DNA of 64,000 nucleotides, taken from JBBSJZ01 sp041739875. Lineage in GTDB: Bacteria > Planctomycetota > Planctomycetia > Pirellulales > Pirellulaceae. Within the stretch, counting starts at the first letter, position 1. Each line of letters opens with the position of its first letter. Shown piece by piece: positions 60,201 to 64,000 of this stretch. The position numbers and the translations under genes are program-made. The notes under the pieces are model-generated. The model did not search any database and was not told the origin of the DNA. It saw nothing but the letters and a program-made list of their open reading frames with translations. Location: the NCBI GenBank assembly GCA_041739875.1, contig JBGSNA010000159.1:1-64000 (forward strand). The letters run 5' to 3'.

Positions 60201-63200
60201 GATGATCGACGAGCAGGCTCCCGATTCAACCGTGTCGTTTTGCGGCAATCCGTCGGGCGTGAATCCAGCACCGACGGAGCAGTCGTTGATGCTCGTCAGG
60301 ACAACCGGAAAACCAGGCTGACCGAGAACCTGAATCGTGCCGCCAATACTATCCTCAATATCATTGCGGTATCGATCGGCATTGAGCGAGCCACCGGCTT
60401 GAACCTTGACGACCAAGCTCTGATTCGCGTCGCTCTTCAGACGCAGTCCACTGCGTTGGTGATTGTTCCAGGCATAAACACTGTGCTCTACGACGTGAAC
60501 GACGTCTGTGTCGTCCCAGACGCTTTCGGTCGTGAGCGACTCATTGCGAACGAGCATTCCGTTGATGCTGTTGCGGTCCAATCGGTTAGCCTCAACGAGC
60601 GGACCTTGATTATCCGCGTCGCCGACGAAGCGATCGATTTGGCCCGTACCGCGACCGAGGTCGCGAACGGAAAGGTAGTTCAACGCGTCGGGATTGACGC
60701 TAATCGCGGCGCCAATGTTATCGGTGATGATGTTGTCGACGATTACGGGTTGTGCACCGCGAACAAAGATCGTCGCTGGCCCATTAAATCCGGCACCATC
60801 ACGAGTGTCATAATCGGTTGTGCCAAGCAGAGTACCGCTAGCGTTATCGGAGATGATCGAGTGTGCCACACGCACGTCTGCTTGCAAAATTTCAATCGGA
60901 TTGAAGTAAGCGAAGTTACCGCCGACGCTGCTTTCACCACCAGCGAAGCTAATCACTGCATTGTCGATCGACCCACTGCTTCCTTGACGGAAAACAAGAC
61001 CGCTCCAATTGCCGGGCTTGGGTCCTAGAGGATCAAATTGGTCATGGAAGCCGTCGTTATTCGTATCGAATGTACCGCCAGCGCCAAATCGATCATCGCG
61101 TCGGCTAGTGAACACGACAGGATTGCCGTCGGTGCCTTCGGCATAAAAATCAGCACCGAACGTGGCTTCAATGCGTGCGGTGTCGAGTTTCAAAACAAGA
61201 CCCGGATCGACGCTCAACCGCGCATTGAGTCGAGGTAACAACTTTTCGCCACCGGCGCTGCCAATGGGCTGCGACGAGAAAAGTTCGCCAGCCGGTGACG
61301 TTGTGCCGACGTCAGGAAACAAGTTGGTCCCAGCGGGCAACGTTGCAACCAGCACAAAATCGCTTCCCAGGTTGCGATACACGTTCAAACCGACAAACTC
61401 GGCTGGAACCGGTGGCAGTTTAGTCGTGCTTGATGAAGAAGCATTGCCAAGCACCACGGTGCCGCTCGATTGGACAGTCACATTTCCGGTGGCCGCATCG
61501 GATGACGATTCCCTGCCGTCCGCAGTCACGAACGTAAAGCGATAGTTGTGCACAGCCCCGACATTCAGCGTACCTGAAGCCGAACCGATTGGCGAATTGA
61601 GAGCCACCAGCGACGATTCTGGAATACTCGCCAAACTGAGTCGGCCACCACGCGTCGTACCGTTGTCACGATAAGACGATGTCGCACGGTCGAGCTGGGT
61701 GACAAACTCATATTCACCATTTGGAGTTAATCGATACAGACGCCGACCAGCATATTCATTAGGTGCCGCCGGCAAGTTCGAGAGATTAACGGCTCCACTG
61801 GAGCTCACAGTGAAGCTACGTGTCGGTTGGCTGGCAAGCGATTCCAACCCATCCACCGTCACGAAGGTGAGGCGATAATCGACTACGCGCCCAGCCGTCA
61901 ATGGAGTGCCTGGGGCGGGAAATGCTGATCCAGCATTCACGGTGATATTGAGCACATCGGGCCTTTGCTCCAGAGCGAGCGGGCCACCCGGATTACCCTG
62001 AAGCACTAAGACTTCGCTAAACACGTGTGCGATATCACGATCGTCAAATCGAGCACTCGTCGTCAGCGGTTTGCGCACGTCAACAGCAGGAGTCTCAACA
62101 CGGACAAATAGTCCATTGACTGAGTTTCGTTCAACGCTGTTGCCACGAATCAGTGGCCCGACACGGTCATAGTCGCTTGTGAACGTTGTTCCAAACTTTG
62201 CGATCGAGGCTTGCTGAAATCGCGGAGCATTAAAGTTTGTTTCCTGGAAGCTATTCGGGTCTGCGGTCAGTGCTGCCGAACTACTGTCACTGATATGGTT
62301 ATAAATCAATGTCGGACGGCTATCGGACATCTGTAGCGGAGCAACTGGCAATTCGGTCAATGTGACGCTACCACCACCGAAACGAATATCGGCATGTGAT
62401 ACATAATCCAGGAATATACCTTCGGTTTCCCAGACACCCCGGCCTTCGGAATAGTCAACGTCGTTACGAAACTCGATGCCCGCCCAGTCACCAGGGCCAG
62501 CCGTCGTTGGAATCGCATTGTTGTCGAGTCCTAGCAATACACCATTACGACGTTCTTCGTTATAGCTCGTGATATCGACGGTGCCATCGATAGTTGCGCC
62601 GTTCTGGTCGACGATGAATGGCGCACCAAGCACCTGAAGTGCCGCAAGAGAACGGTCCTTGTCAATCGACTCACTACCGACACTGATTTTGGCATTACGA
62701 AGTTTGAGGATTGCACCGGCGTCGATCATCACGGTTACGCCCTTGGGCACTTCCAGCGTCTGGCCGTCCTTCAATGGCAAGTTACCACTACCGCCCGTTC
62801 CGATTTCATACGCGAGATTGTCTGCGGTTGTGTTGATGAGGCCGTCGACACCGCCATCGGCAAGCAAGCGAATGATATCCTGGGTCGACGCGCCAGGACG
62901 TTGTGCAGTTGCGTAGGCTTCTGATTGAGCGATCGCATAGCCGATTGTGCGATAAGGCGACGCCAGAGTTCCGCTGGCCACGGAGTCGACGCCGTTCGTG
63001 GAGTCCACAAACAGCGTACGGACTTCCCCAGCAAGAGCTGGAGAGGTCCCGCCTTTCGTCTTGGCAGTACGGAACCAGAAGTTGAAGTCACCGCCTTGTT
63101 GGCCGTCACTATCACCATCGAGGCGAGAATTATTAGTGTCTAAAATGGTGCCAACGGTGCTACTCTCAAACGAGATTTGCATGTCATAGCGGCCCTGCGA

Positions 63201-63998
63201 GCGACCACCACCACCGCTGCCCACTACGTCTGGGTTGTAATCATCATTCCCCGCGGCCGTAACACCGATCACGTACACCGCGTTGCTGCCATTGCTGTTG
63301 CGATCAACATCAACACCAATGAATGAGTCGTTGCCATAGAAGTCGGCGTTGCGAGCGACAAGTTCGAACTTAAGCGTGGTTGGATTTTGTCTCCATAATT
63401 TCAAATCCGTGTCGAGCATGCTCGAATCGAGCCGTCGCTGCGCAAAGGTTTCGATCGAGATCCGTCCACGCTCGGTCACCGAAAACTGGTAAAGGTCAGC
63501 GTCACGGATTTCCGGGCGATGCAGTGCTTGTCCTGGAACGATATCGCTTGTACTAAGGAAATCAGGTTCGATGGTAAAGCCAGCAGGATTGCCGAACTGT
63601 GCCGCCGTGTAGAGCGCCGGATTGGAACCGCTGGCGACTCCAGGGACTTGTTCAAATGTACTGCCGATACCGAGTAAGTTGCCGATGCCACGCAGTGCTT
63701 CCGTGAACCAACTTGGCTGGCTCGGGTCCGGACTCAGTCCGTAACCATCAAACCAAGTTTCGCCGGAATCAAGGATGAGCACGCCTTGAGTCGGGTCGGC
63801 ATCGTTGACTCGATACTCTTGAAATGGCAAACCGGGGCCAGTCGTTGCCGTTTCGACGAGTGGCCTGAGGTCACCCGTAACGATTTGCAACCCCCGATTT
63901 TCGGTCTCGACGAACTGAACGCCAAGTTGACGTGAGTACAGATCAAGTACTTCTCTAGCCCGCTGTTTCTGTGCGGGCGTAATCGCATTGTTGAGCAC
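45258..63998 (-). CDS. giant multidomain secreted protein with vWA insertion and dockerin (5' end outside window)
   Basis: At least 6,246 residues; the N-terminus lies beyond the right edge. It is a paralogue of the gene at 12473-44857, with the same domain order: metzincin-like domain (inactive here), PPC-like domain, beta-helix, propeller-like segment, jelly-roll-like region with modules, second beta-helix, modules, GEVED, cadherin-like set, dockerin-like pair, acidic tail. Unlike the paralogue, it carries an Fn3-like pair (61250-61960) and a vWA-like domain (59400-60225) inside the beta-helix, and lacks the NEIQ and long cadherin-module arrays. The only two cysteines noticed flank the start of the vWA insertion. 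Probably a surface adhesin or ligand-binding protein. Confidence 0.92.
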   Translation of the reverse strand: MLNNAITPAQKQRAREVLDLYSRQLGVQFVETENRGLQIVTGDLRPLVETATTGPGLPFQEYRVNDADPTQGVLILDSGETWFDGYGLSPDPSQPSWFTEALRGIGNLLGIGSTFEQVPGVASGSNPALYTAAQFGNPAGFTIEPDFLSTSDIVPGQALHRPEIRDADLYQFSVTERGRISIETFAQRRLDSSMLDTDLKLWRQNPTTLKFELVARNADFYGNDSFIGVDVDRNSNGSNAVYVIGVTAAGNDDYNPDVVGSGGGGRSQGRYDMQISFESSTVGTILDTNNSRLDGDSDGQQGGDFNFWFRTAKTKGGTSPALAGEVRTLFVDSTNGVDSVASGTLASPYRTIGYAIAQSEAYATAQRPGASTQDIIRLLADGGVDGLINTTADNLAYEIGTGGSGNLPLKDGQTLEVPKGVTVMIDAGAILKLRNAKISVGSESIDKDRSLAALQVLGAPFIVDQNGATIDGTVDITSYNEERRNGVLLGLDNNAIPTTAGPGDWAGIEFRNDVDYSEGRGVWETEGIFLDYVSHADIRFGGGSVTLTELPVAPLQMSDSRPTLIYNHISDSSSAALTADPNSFQETNFNAPRFQQASIAKFGTTFTSDYDRVGPLIRGNSVERNSVNGLFVRVETPAVDVRKPLTTSARFDDRDIAHVFSEVLVLQGNPGGPLALEQRPDVLNITVNAGSAFPAPGTPLTAGRVVDYRLTFVTVDGLESLASQPTRSFTVSSSGAVNLSNLPAAPNEYAGRRLYRLTPNGEYEFVTQLDRATSSYRDNGTTRGGRLSLASIPESSLVALNSPIGSASGTLNVGAVHNYRFTFVTADGRESSSDAATGNVTVQSSGTVVLGNASSSSTTKLPPVPAEFVGLNVYRNLGSDFVLVATLPAGTNLFPDVGTTSPAGELFSSQPIGSAGGEKLLPRLNARLSVDPGLVLKLDTARIEATFGADFYAEGTDGNPVVFTSRRDDRFGAGGTFDTNNDGFHDQFDPLGPKPGNWSGLVFRQGSSGSIDNAVISFAGGESSVGGNFAYFNPIEILQADVRVAHSIISDNASGTLLGTTDYDTRDGAGFNGPATIFVRGAQPVIVDNIITDNIGAAISVNPDALNYLSVRDLGRGTGQIDRFVGDADNQGPLVEANRLDRNSINGMLVRNESLTTESVWDDTDVVHVVEHSVYAWNNHQRSGLRLKSDANQSLVVKVQAGGSLNADRYRNDIEDSIGGTIQVLGQPGFPVVLTSINDCSVGAGFTPDGLPQNDTVESGACSSIIVQPQNAPYVDVIIVMDETVTMRQTQVFTGQLILDLEAALLAQGIGSTSAGGNRYGAVGFGSGFGFGGPGGGGGGGTPGADELGRQILIGAGGTTQYGTAAEYAAASTTAFLSNGAREDGYAAIDFALQNYSTRTDAAKFIIFASDEDRDILVPSLTVNSTISNLQSRGFNFQAIVGVNIANNAGQQALAIDNNNVFTINGGTFASAPGGAITGGFGTTTADYVSIVNATGGIAGDIRQIATSAATANVFSQVLVTSIIGQVSGGQNPAAAGDWEGIVINPGSNDRNVAFIAEAERAIGTASGVNAVPGIAQILGSLARNEVSADENRRLGFNVRGALSQNSDIDVYRFAANGGTEVYIDIDDTDFGLDTIVEVIDVNGNIQALSNNSNAESNTPSQLFRAPTMPTGSVLPLFKTGQKVVETPNSLDAGMRVILTGNSSTVNDYYVRVRSSNLKTGDPTSNLTSTALVGAGLSSGQYQLSIRLRETDEIAGTTVRLADIRFATTAIDIPAAPNNSPLAAEHAEELTETGLDLNDSGTAFNGGVGTASFNNSDADPLGSLNSSERGALRVSGVLGNQIATTNPQFGFLSELDIDVYRVDIRSDSLGPNIIGENRFVSTVFDIDYADQLGRANTSIAVYDAAGRVILHSRDSNIAEDQGRPTQGNDQTNLSAGSSGTLDAFIGPVELQVGTYYVVVSSSQMIPESLNQFFAATPSDTNVRVLPIDSVRNIAEEGFSETVLGTPAQGTTTTTLFTEQQQLNTTADLPTITPFFDASSVVPYKLEDVRLFLTLNQGLSGTNRSTLITVDPFTGQLERTIGQFAQPTGDLAIRRDGELFAYSLGPATGAQDNGNTGNFLNISSADASTSSPGDDGLSFVRNNQAGTGTEAADPEQALYNALAFAPLTGTLGGSPTAASTAIGDGERAFAVGNREGIGRGEIPFALTQNVLYSMVANNGAATNRGSTAANTDRNFGNGPYAEFFGPASNKFELGVIDTGQFPDSEVDPATGLIIDGGVITGLAVDPQNTQNFFAVTDNGYVYSFSQFSQRSVDVDPGFGSYSSVINTTNHGQITPHPDDFTSVFNGGVQFSSMTLGPRLTERGVGATLGPYARTLFGVTAQGWIYTMNVNTATGKVEPAHVLFNGNYAIPITSAFGGTLGISPVGAAFSTREENLWHQTNDRNTPFSTGTPNSQDNQHGVFIPHNQTRQRISGGTSLYFGVEIDGNAANNTLDGGNGTLNPGGVHGSTVSKPFSLEGYNAGDKPTLYFNYFLEVEANDDYRLGNLIANQQVDSFRVFATGDDGQWRLVSTNNSFREFVNQDEYDEFLLNNGIPVQELFDDNGVWRQARVDLAPLAGHKNVQIRFDFSTAGGMQSQFTFGNGYLTEVQATAGTDVIPGSTFTMSDSTFNSTPKTFEFVRGAAVQIPAGAAIPEGQQLRFTNALGLSTTITLTTDPLSVAVNSLLFARTDSAATIATSIASTLNTLDPTLVASATGADLRVVEAASFAATPARFSGSALTVPDADASLVGKSLQFANLLGSTTAITFETSQQVRFGTGAESITVTSDIAGNADGVSFLFVDRFDPLNLFPVADAVASASFNATTRVITVTYNSNPDPLLITPTFNDYAAVTAAINGLFNFSASLSSGVATSRFASPATGVVFSSTEVYFDPLTTTGDVLAQSIATKLNALDSSLAATVVGNTLTLGGVSSVPITIPVDVASIDGQTLSFTNAAGTTTTLTLTTAPPTGFTQVQYALTNTPDEIATLVANRLALFSPTLGASSVRDQVIVTGATTLTLGPAFTLATINPTTFNVGTTASQYLPSGNVPIFYTESMSMVSVRDAIRTAFVNGLGNISPASGVSTATIANFPEYGTNRIRVFNWSQLTVNNTSLGFSNFLPGDEFGAFGSQSISTNQINTRPGSNNNIEGVYIDDIVIGFAERGEVVLNAPINQNFDVLPEQRTFSFLNSQQPEFPNEILVGSYTLEVRTGTEYGVPEDYDPIRLGLNEQFGFGRSFDTNDRLDGEAVTLIAPRGNDLIDGDTFVISNGSQQLTFEFDSNGNVQTGRVRVPFTAAGSGANFSSNSDEETSVARSIRDAINSAQAFGVLGIYAAGRDSSDFGVMTGNRVELFGKSIQVNPSSGRFMKVDLVKEETFYGRESARTLPIVDHTNQTVQDLFFYDTFARATVTDYVNGATDTLVATGKVGDHVATDDANVLIPDSPANDVDVVKIFLNAGDTIDVDLDTVGWALGSQLDLSNRVGIPLNVTSLDGQSVTVANSSGQITTVTLTLGFPTNANQVRFFASDTQQFVAFRLANRLQTLDPTLGATFSLTDLIITNGEVISSGPAFTKASGSLLQIFDNTGSLLTNSSLFSATAPGERNRGAWIDNFVAPTSGYYFVSVGTAQLASSFLLNSGFGEYQLTVRPGSAVPRDVIMVDYHLERGDANRFRDQGQYIIESNFIRDFANVGINATFNTGQADNDANFSSVPIDRRPGAAVTLRNPNTERMLPGTVISNNVVIASTGTAIVYSGETAAGGNSPAPVPFGRIVNNTVVGDGGGVGISVAQSASPTVLNNIITGFGTGVNISADSSSTVEGGNAYQNNGNNASRPIAASSIVIANATALFQDSANGVYIPAINSAVIDSSFASLADRTTFVNTVKGPVGLATSPIIGPRFDAYGIPRFDDPNVTTPSGVGGNTFIDRGAIDRADFVRPIADLAAPLDFVPGGVSVTGGDIDPSKSFVRLTSGSVRFFEIQLFDPSGSGPDPRSITQDSVILTENGIRLLPGVDYTFGYSDNSRLARLTPLGGLWRTDAVYDITLNNQNRFGLDLPAGDAINDGDRYTVTDSVGRSSVLEFDSGNVLRIPQTLGIQVTGPNTTFVDGDTFTISVTDALGVVQQTRTFEINRAGTVRAGNIPVNIGSPNDGSGGPFTSVGPTIQSVRDAILAALNNPAASVLNLAPRALGSEQLQIGSLDGYSITGSVTGLDFFGVASGVVPGDQFRYTVAGGTTELFEFTSGPTPVVSSSARPIQISRTDTVDEIAVKVAAAVVATPLGLTGARSIDDGRVLLGGAPNDTLTVIQASVFPPAFVATNNLQVVGRAGVTGKLTITVPLGTTAVSLEGSRFTVRNGSELETFQLTSLTPPPATTDRLINLTSSDSEALIAQKIAATIDAGIVSLAPSANINVVSLNERDATAPVQVLASIVATGTPLVVNGVSGGAIPVPFVPTSNFSPQSSATSFVTAIQRSPLGVSSFSPGGGTLLFTGVQGITLTRPSGATTDVGASIPAIADLAQNAVASNRDNSETRFTIIMPEVRFDFGDAPNSFGTLLASDGARHAIVGSSTLRLGQFLDGENDATAFPNSDDAEVNVTVTSSNPSAITVNSLLVTNPTLSVISVPSSRDTVTVAVGTRSTTFEFVRSTENPSTGRVGVIYAPGEPLTSITQKLLSAVRADFATTAVGGVFFSIDPSSSTTISILAIDDEDGVSTGLFTPPLATPLRVFTRFGATSPISATDVTGFINPLDPAGTNFQVAVSGSGLLDVFVDFNRDGDFNDPGEKAVSNAAVTDGVNTLTLFAPSNASQGDTWIRLRLSEGGNLGPNGVAIGGEVEDYQISIRSIAPAVPVMDVYNIVEDQVINTSIDATRPALADNDQNLATQLITPSVFLVTQPANGTVTITNPATGDFIYTPNADFNGVDTFTYRLGTQPTASAASLAVATLGTVTVNVSAVNDAPTFTVNSVNNLLEDSGVGSPRSVTINGVVSNVLPGPATALDEMAGQTVVLAINTGASNVPPGLMSQPAIISQSGDLTVFPATDAYGTAIYAVTITDSGSPIGVSTALVTVNVRPVNDAPRADQSRLGETNNAGPDNVYTVASGSNPDIAAGTLIYTFKEDGGPYFLPLRQASSGLSFSRIGLLDPLLAGPANETQVHEGGPQQLLLSSIGGVAVGASSVTGANGTLTPVFATSGTLIGYDYTPPVDLNSDIASFDEFSYVVVDQNGSNPLDPEGYTDPNGVPVNGPLTATNRVILILNPVNDTPLFTLPETLVTVPEDAATFTQDNFAINIFAGPQLSAFDEVDVTTGQNVTFSVTSITFPQNQSSQFFTQFPTVSPEGTLQFQPAPDVFGQFQFEVVLTDDGPDNSTRGDDISSDPVTITINVLPVNDAPARVPGVNNLAYSVVEDGSFDVPTQGPLTAPGLLNLFNVGPTNEANTNIPRLSGGSQVLTLDQLPASTTNGGTLTPVTNQSGQLVSLRYRPRANYVGPDSFIYSVIDNGVTISVDGQTLSDPRRAFATVSFTVTPVNDAPLFSGGSSVVSQEDPTPATTTITNWVTNVQAGPLGANDESNQVLTFEFTQIGGPTDLLTTGPTATIVGGNANLTYTSAPDANGLLTFTVRLRDNGAAGQGNINVSPAQTFTIRVNPVNDPPSFVPGANVTVQEDSGAYRETWATSVSPGPADEQAVPQTVSFDVTTDTASQTLFQTLPTIGSDGVLQFIPAANASGVATVNVVARDSAGEVSSSVTLQIIIEEVNDAPTAVSNSVTTDEDRVLTINASQLLANDTDPDLATNPNEVLSVVLPAQQFSVSGALVSYNSLTGVITYDPTRSDAIQSLAPGQTLTDSFAYRVRDFDGLESAPVTVSLRVDGINDAPRLVADNPTLNPNGSTTIRPLDNDSDVDGTINPASLTITLQPAFGSLTITPGGVLTYTPFSTFSGEDVFRYTVADNLGQQSPEATVVVSSNAAPTAANDAGGTFREEDVLINVAANDRDFDGTLNLASIEIVRQPTRGEAIPQSDGTVRYVPGLGFTGLDSFTYTIADNEGRRSQSATVQLQVVGSRLQNPAFDRNSDVSDDGLITAVDALLVINRLNAAQNDGTLVNGGVPVTDADRGPFYYDVNGDGRITAADALEVLRILNLRDALGQGGTSASGEGEFIVASDTLSPTRVSTSEQAAEPVAITLWEDGKVRIDSFVSDDDLTSLAISMSDNDTDSTQTNENAIDAVLRLFS
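45530..45745 (-). other. dockerin-like pair and acidic tail of the second giant
   Basis: DVSDDGLITAVDALLVINRL (about 45734-45675) and DVNGDGRITAADALEVLRIL (about 45602-45543) keep calcium-ligand residues at positions 1, 3, 5 and 12. The tail that follows (to 45258) begins GEGEFIVASDTLS and is Asp/Ser-rich, like the paralogue's. Confidence 0.85.
45770..49390 (-). repeat. cadherin-like domain set of the second giant
   Basis: About nine tandem domains with VNDAP/VNDPP/VNDTP junctions, collinear with 13030-16400 of the paralogue. The last two carry ANDRDFDG and DNDSDVDG calcium-type loops. Confidence 0.85.
49400..49650 (-). other. GEVED-type domain of the second giant
   Basis: VFVDFNRDGDFNDPGEKAV and GGEVEDYQISI, the same element as at 24020-24370. 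Confidence 0.8.
52430..52890 (-). other. second beta-helix of the second giant
   Basis: QYIIESNFIRDFANVGIN, GRIVNNTVVGDG and SPTVLNNIITGFGTG parallel the paralogue's second helix almost word for word. Confidence 0.7.
54540..56450 (-). other. jelly-roll-like region containing strand/helix modules
   Basis: DKPTLYFNYFLEVEAND (near 56420) and FRVFATGDDGQWRLVSTNNS begin a jelly-roll-like region. Several modules interrupt it, with ATIATSIASTLNTLDPTL and TTLTLTTAPPTGF phrases. They resemble the GKTF array units of the paralogue but are placed elsewhere. Confidence 0.6.
59400..60225 (-). other. von Willebrand A-like domain inserted in the beta-helix
   Basis: VDVIIVMDETVTM gives a MIDAS-like D-x-T-x-T. 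GAGGTTQYG may supply the second-loop Thr, and FIIFASDEDRD the third-loop Asp. A helix with EDGYAAIDFALQNY and a glycine-rich loop (GFGGPGGGGGGG) also occur. Flanking sequence VVLTSINDCSVGAGFTPDGL and GDWEGIVINPGSNDRNVAF is continuous with the paralogue's helix, which lacks this block. Confidence 0.75.
60226..62800 (-). other. beta-helix of the second giant
   Basis: Strand/turn repeats such as VMIDAGAILKLRNAKISVG, IEFRNDVDYSEGRGVWETEG, SIDNAVISFAGG and VIVDNIITDNIGAAISVN match the paralogue in order. It is interrupted by the Fn3-like pair at 61250-61960; the vWA insertion adjoins its downstream end. Confidence 0.75.
61250..61960 (-). repeat. Fn3-like duplicated pair inserted in the beta-helix
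   Basis: Two similar ~95-residue units: VVDYRLTFVTVDGLESLASQ with YAGRRLYRLTPNGEYEFV, and VHNYRFTFVTADGRESSSDA with FVGLNVYRNLGSDFVLV. The paralogue passes straight from HVLSENLIIAGGSGG to LQIDPGVVVKLNKSRIEV with only a short linker. Confidence 0.7.
63640..63998 (-). other. degenerate metzincin-like domain of the second giant
   Basis: Residues around RAREVLDLYSRQLGVQFVE and VLILDSG match the paralogue's metzincin-like region. The zinc motif position (63692-63660) reads RGIGNLLGIGS, so the three His ligands and catalytic Glu are replaced by Arg, Asn, Ser and Gly. The rest of the domain extends past the window. Confidence 0.75.
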
Positions 63999-64000
63999 CT

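Noticed and set aside
60075..61028. 317-codon plus-strand frame
   Set aside because: Antisense to the beta-helix of the second giant, with no recognisable product.
12473..63998. Assembly artefact joining repeated genes
   Set aside because: Both frames stay open over tens of kilobases with diverged copies, collinear architecture and proper ends, which misassembly would be unlikely to produce.

Overview
The window looks like chromosomal DNA of a planctomycete of the Pirellulaceae/Rhodopirellula type. The evidence is two DUF1598-family proteins, enormous secreted multidomain proteins with dockerin-like C-termini and a LEPR-XLL-like N-terminus, mostly weak Shine-Dalgarno signals, and a ribosomal RNA operon that carries 23S but no adjacent 16S. 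This assignment is an inference from gene content; no search was run.

Layout. Positions 1-1410 (minus strand) hold a compact rRNA/tRNA transcription unit: a consensus-like promoter, a hairpin, tRNA-Ile(GAU), a hairpin-rich spacer, tRNA-Ala(UGC), about 955 nt of structured spacer with a possible second promoter, and the first ~122 nt of 23S rRNA, cut by the left window edge. Positions 1659-12259 are ordinary single genes: a secreted TlpA/thioredoxin-like protein with calcium-type loops, a small conserved-looking hypothetical, 6-phosphogluconate dehydrogenase (minus), two DUF1598 paralogues flanking a leucyl/arginyl-tRNA-protein transferase (bpt-like), and flgK (minus), whose 3' end overlaps the second DUF1598 gene.

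Positions 12473-64000, 80% of the window, are two tandem giant genes on the minus strand. The downstream one encodes about 10,800 residues and is complete. The upstream one encodes at least 6,246 residues and runs off the right edge. They are paralogues with the same domain order: metzincin-like domain, PPC-like beta domain, beta-helix, propeller-like segment, jelly-roll-like pair, second beta-helix, repeat modules, GEVED, cadherin-like tandem domains, dockerin-like pair and a short acidic tail. They differ in a modular way. The longer protein keeps a complete zinc site (HEIGHALSLGH) and has three large expanded arrays. The shorter one has lost every zinc-site residue and carries a von Willebrand A-like domain and an Fn3-like pair spliced into the beta-helix.

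How the parts may work together: the rRNA operon and metabolic genes are housekeeping. The giant pair is probably a cell-surface or extracellular adhesion system, one member proteolytic and the other ligand-binding, sharing a C-terminal dockerin-like attachment module. Domain boundaries and copy numbers were read by eye and are approximate.
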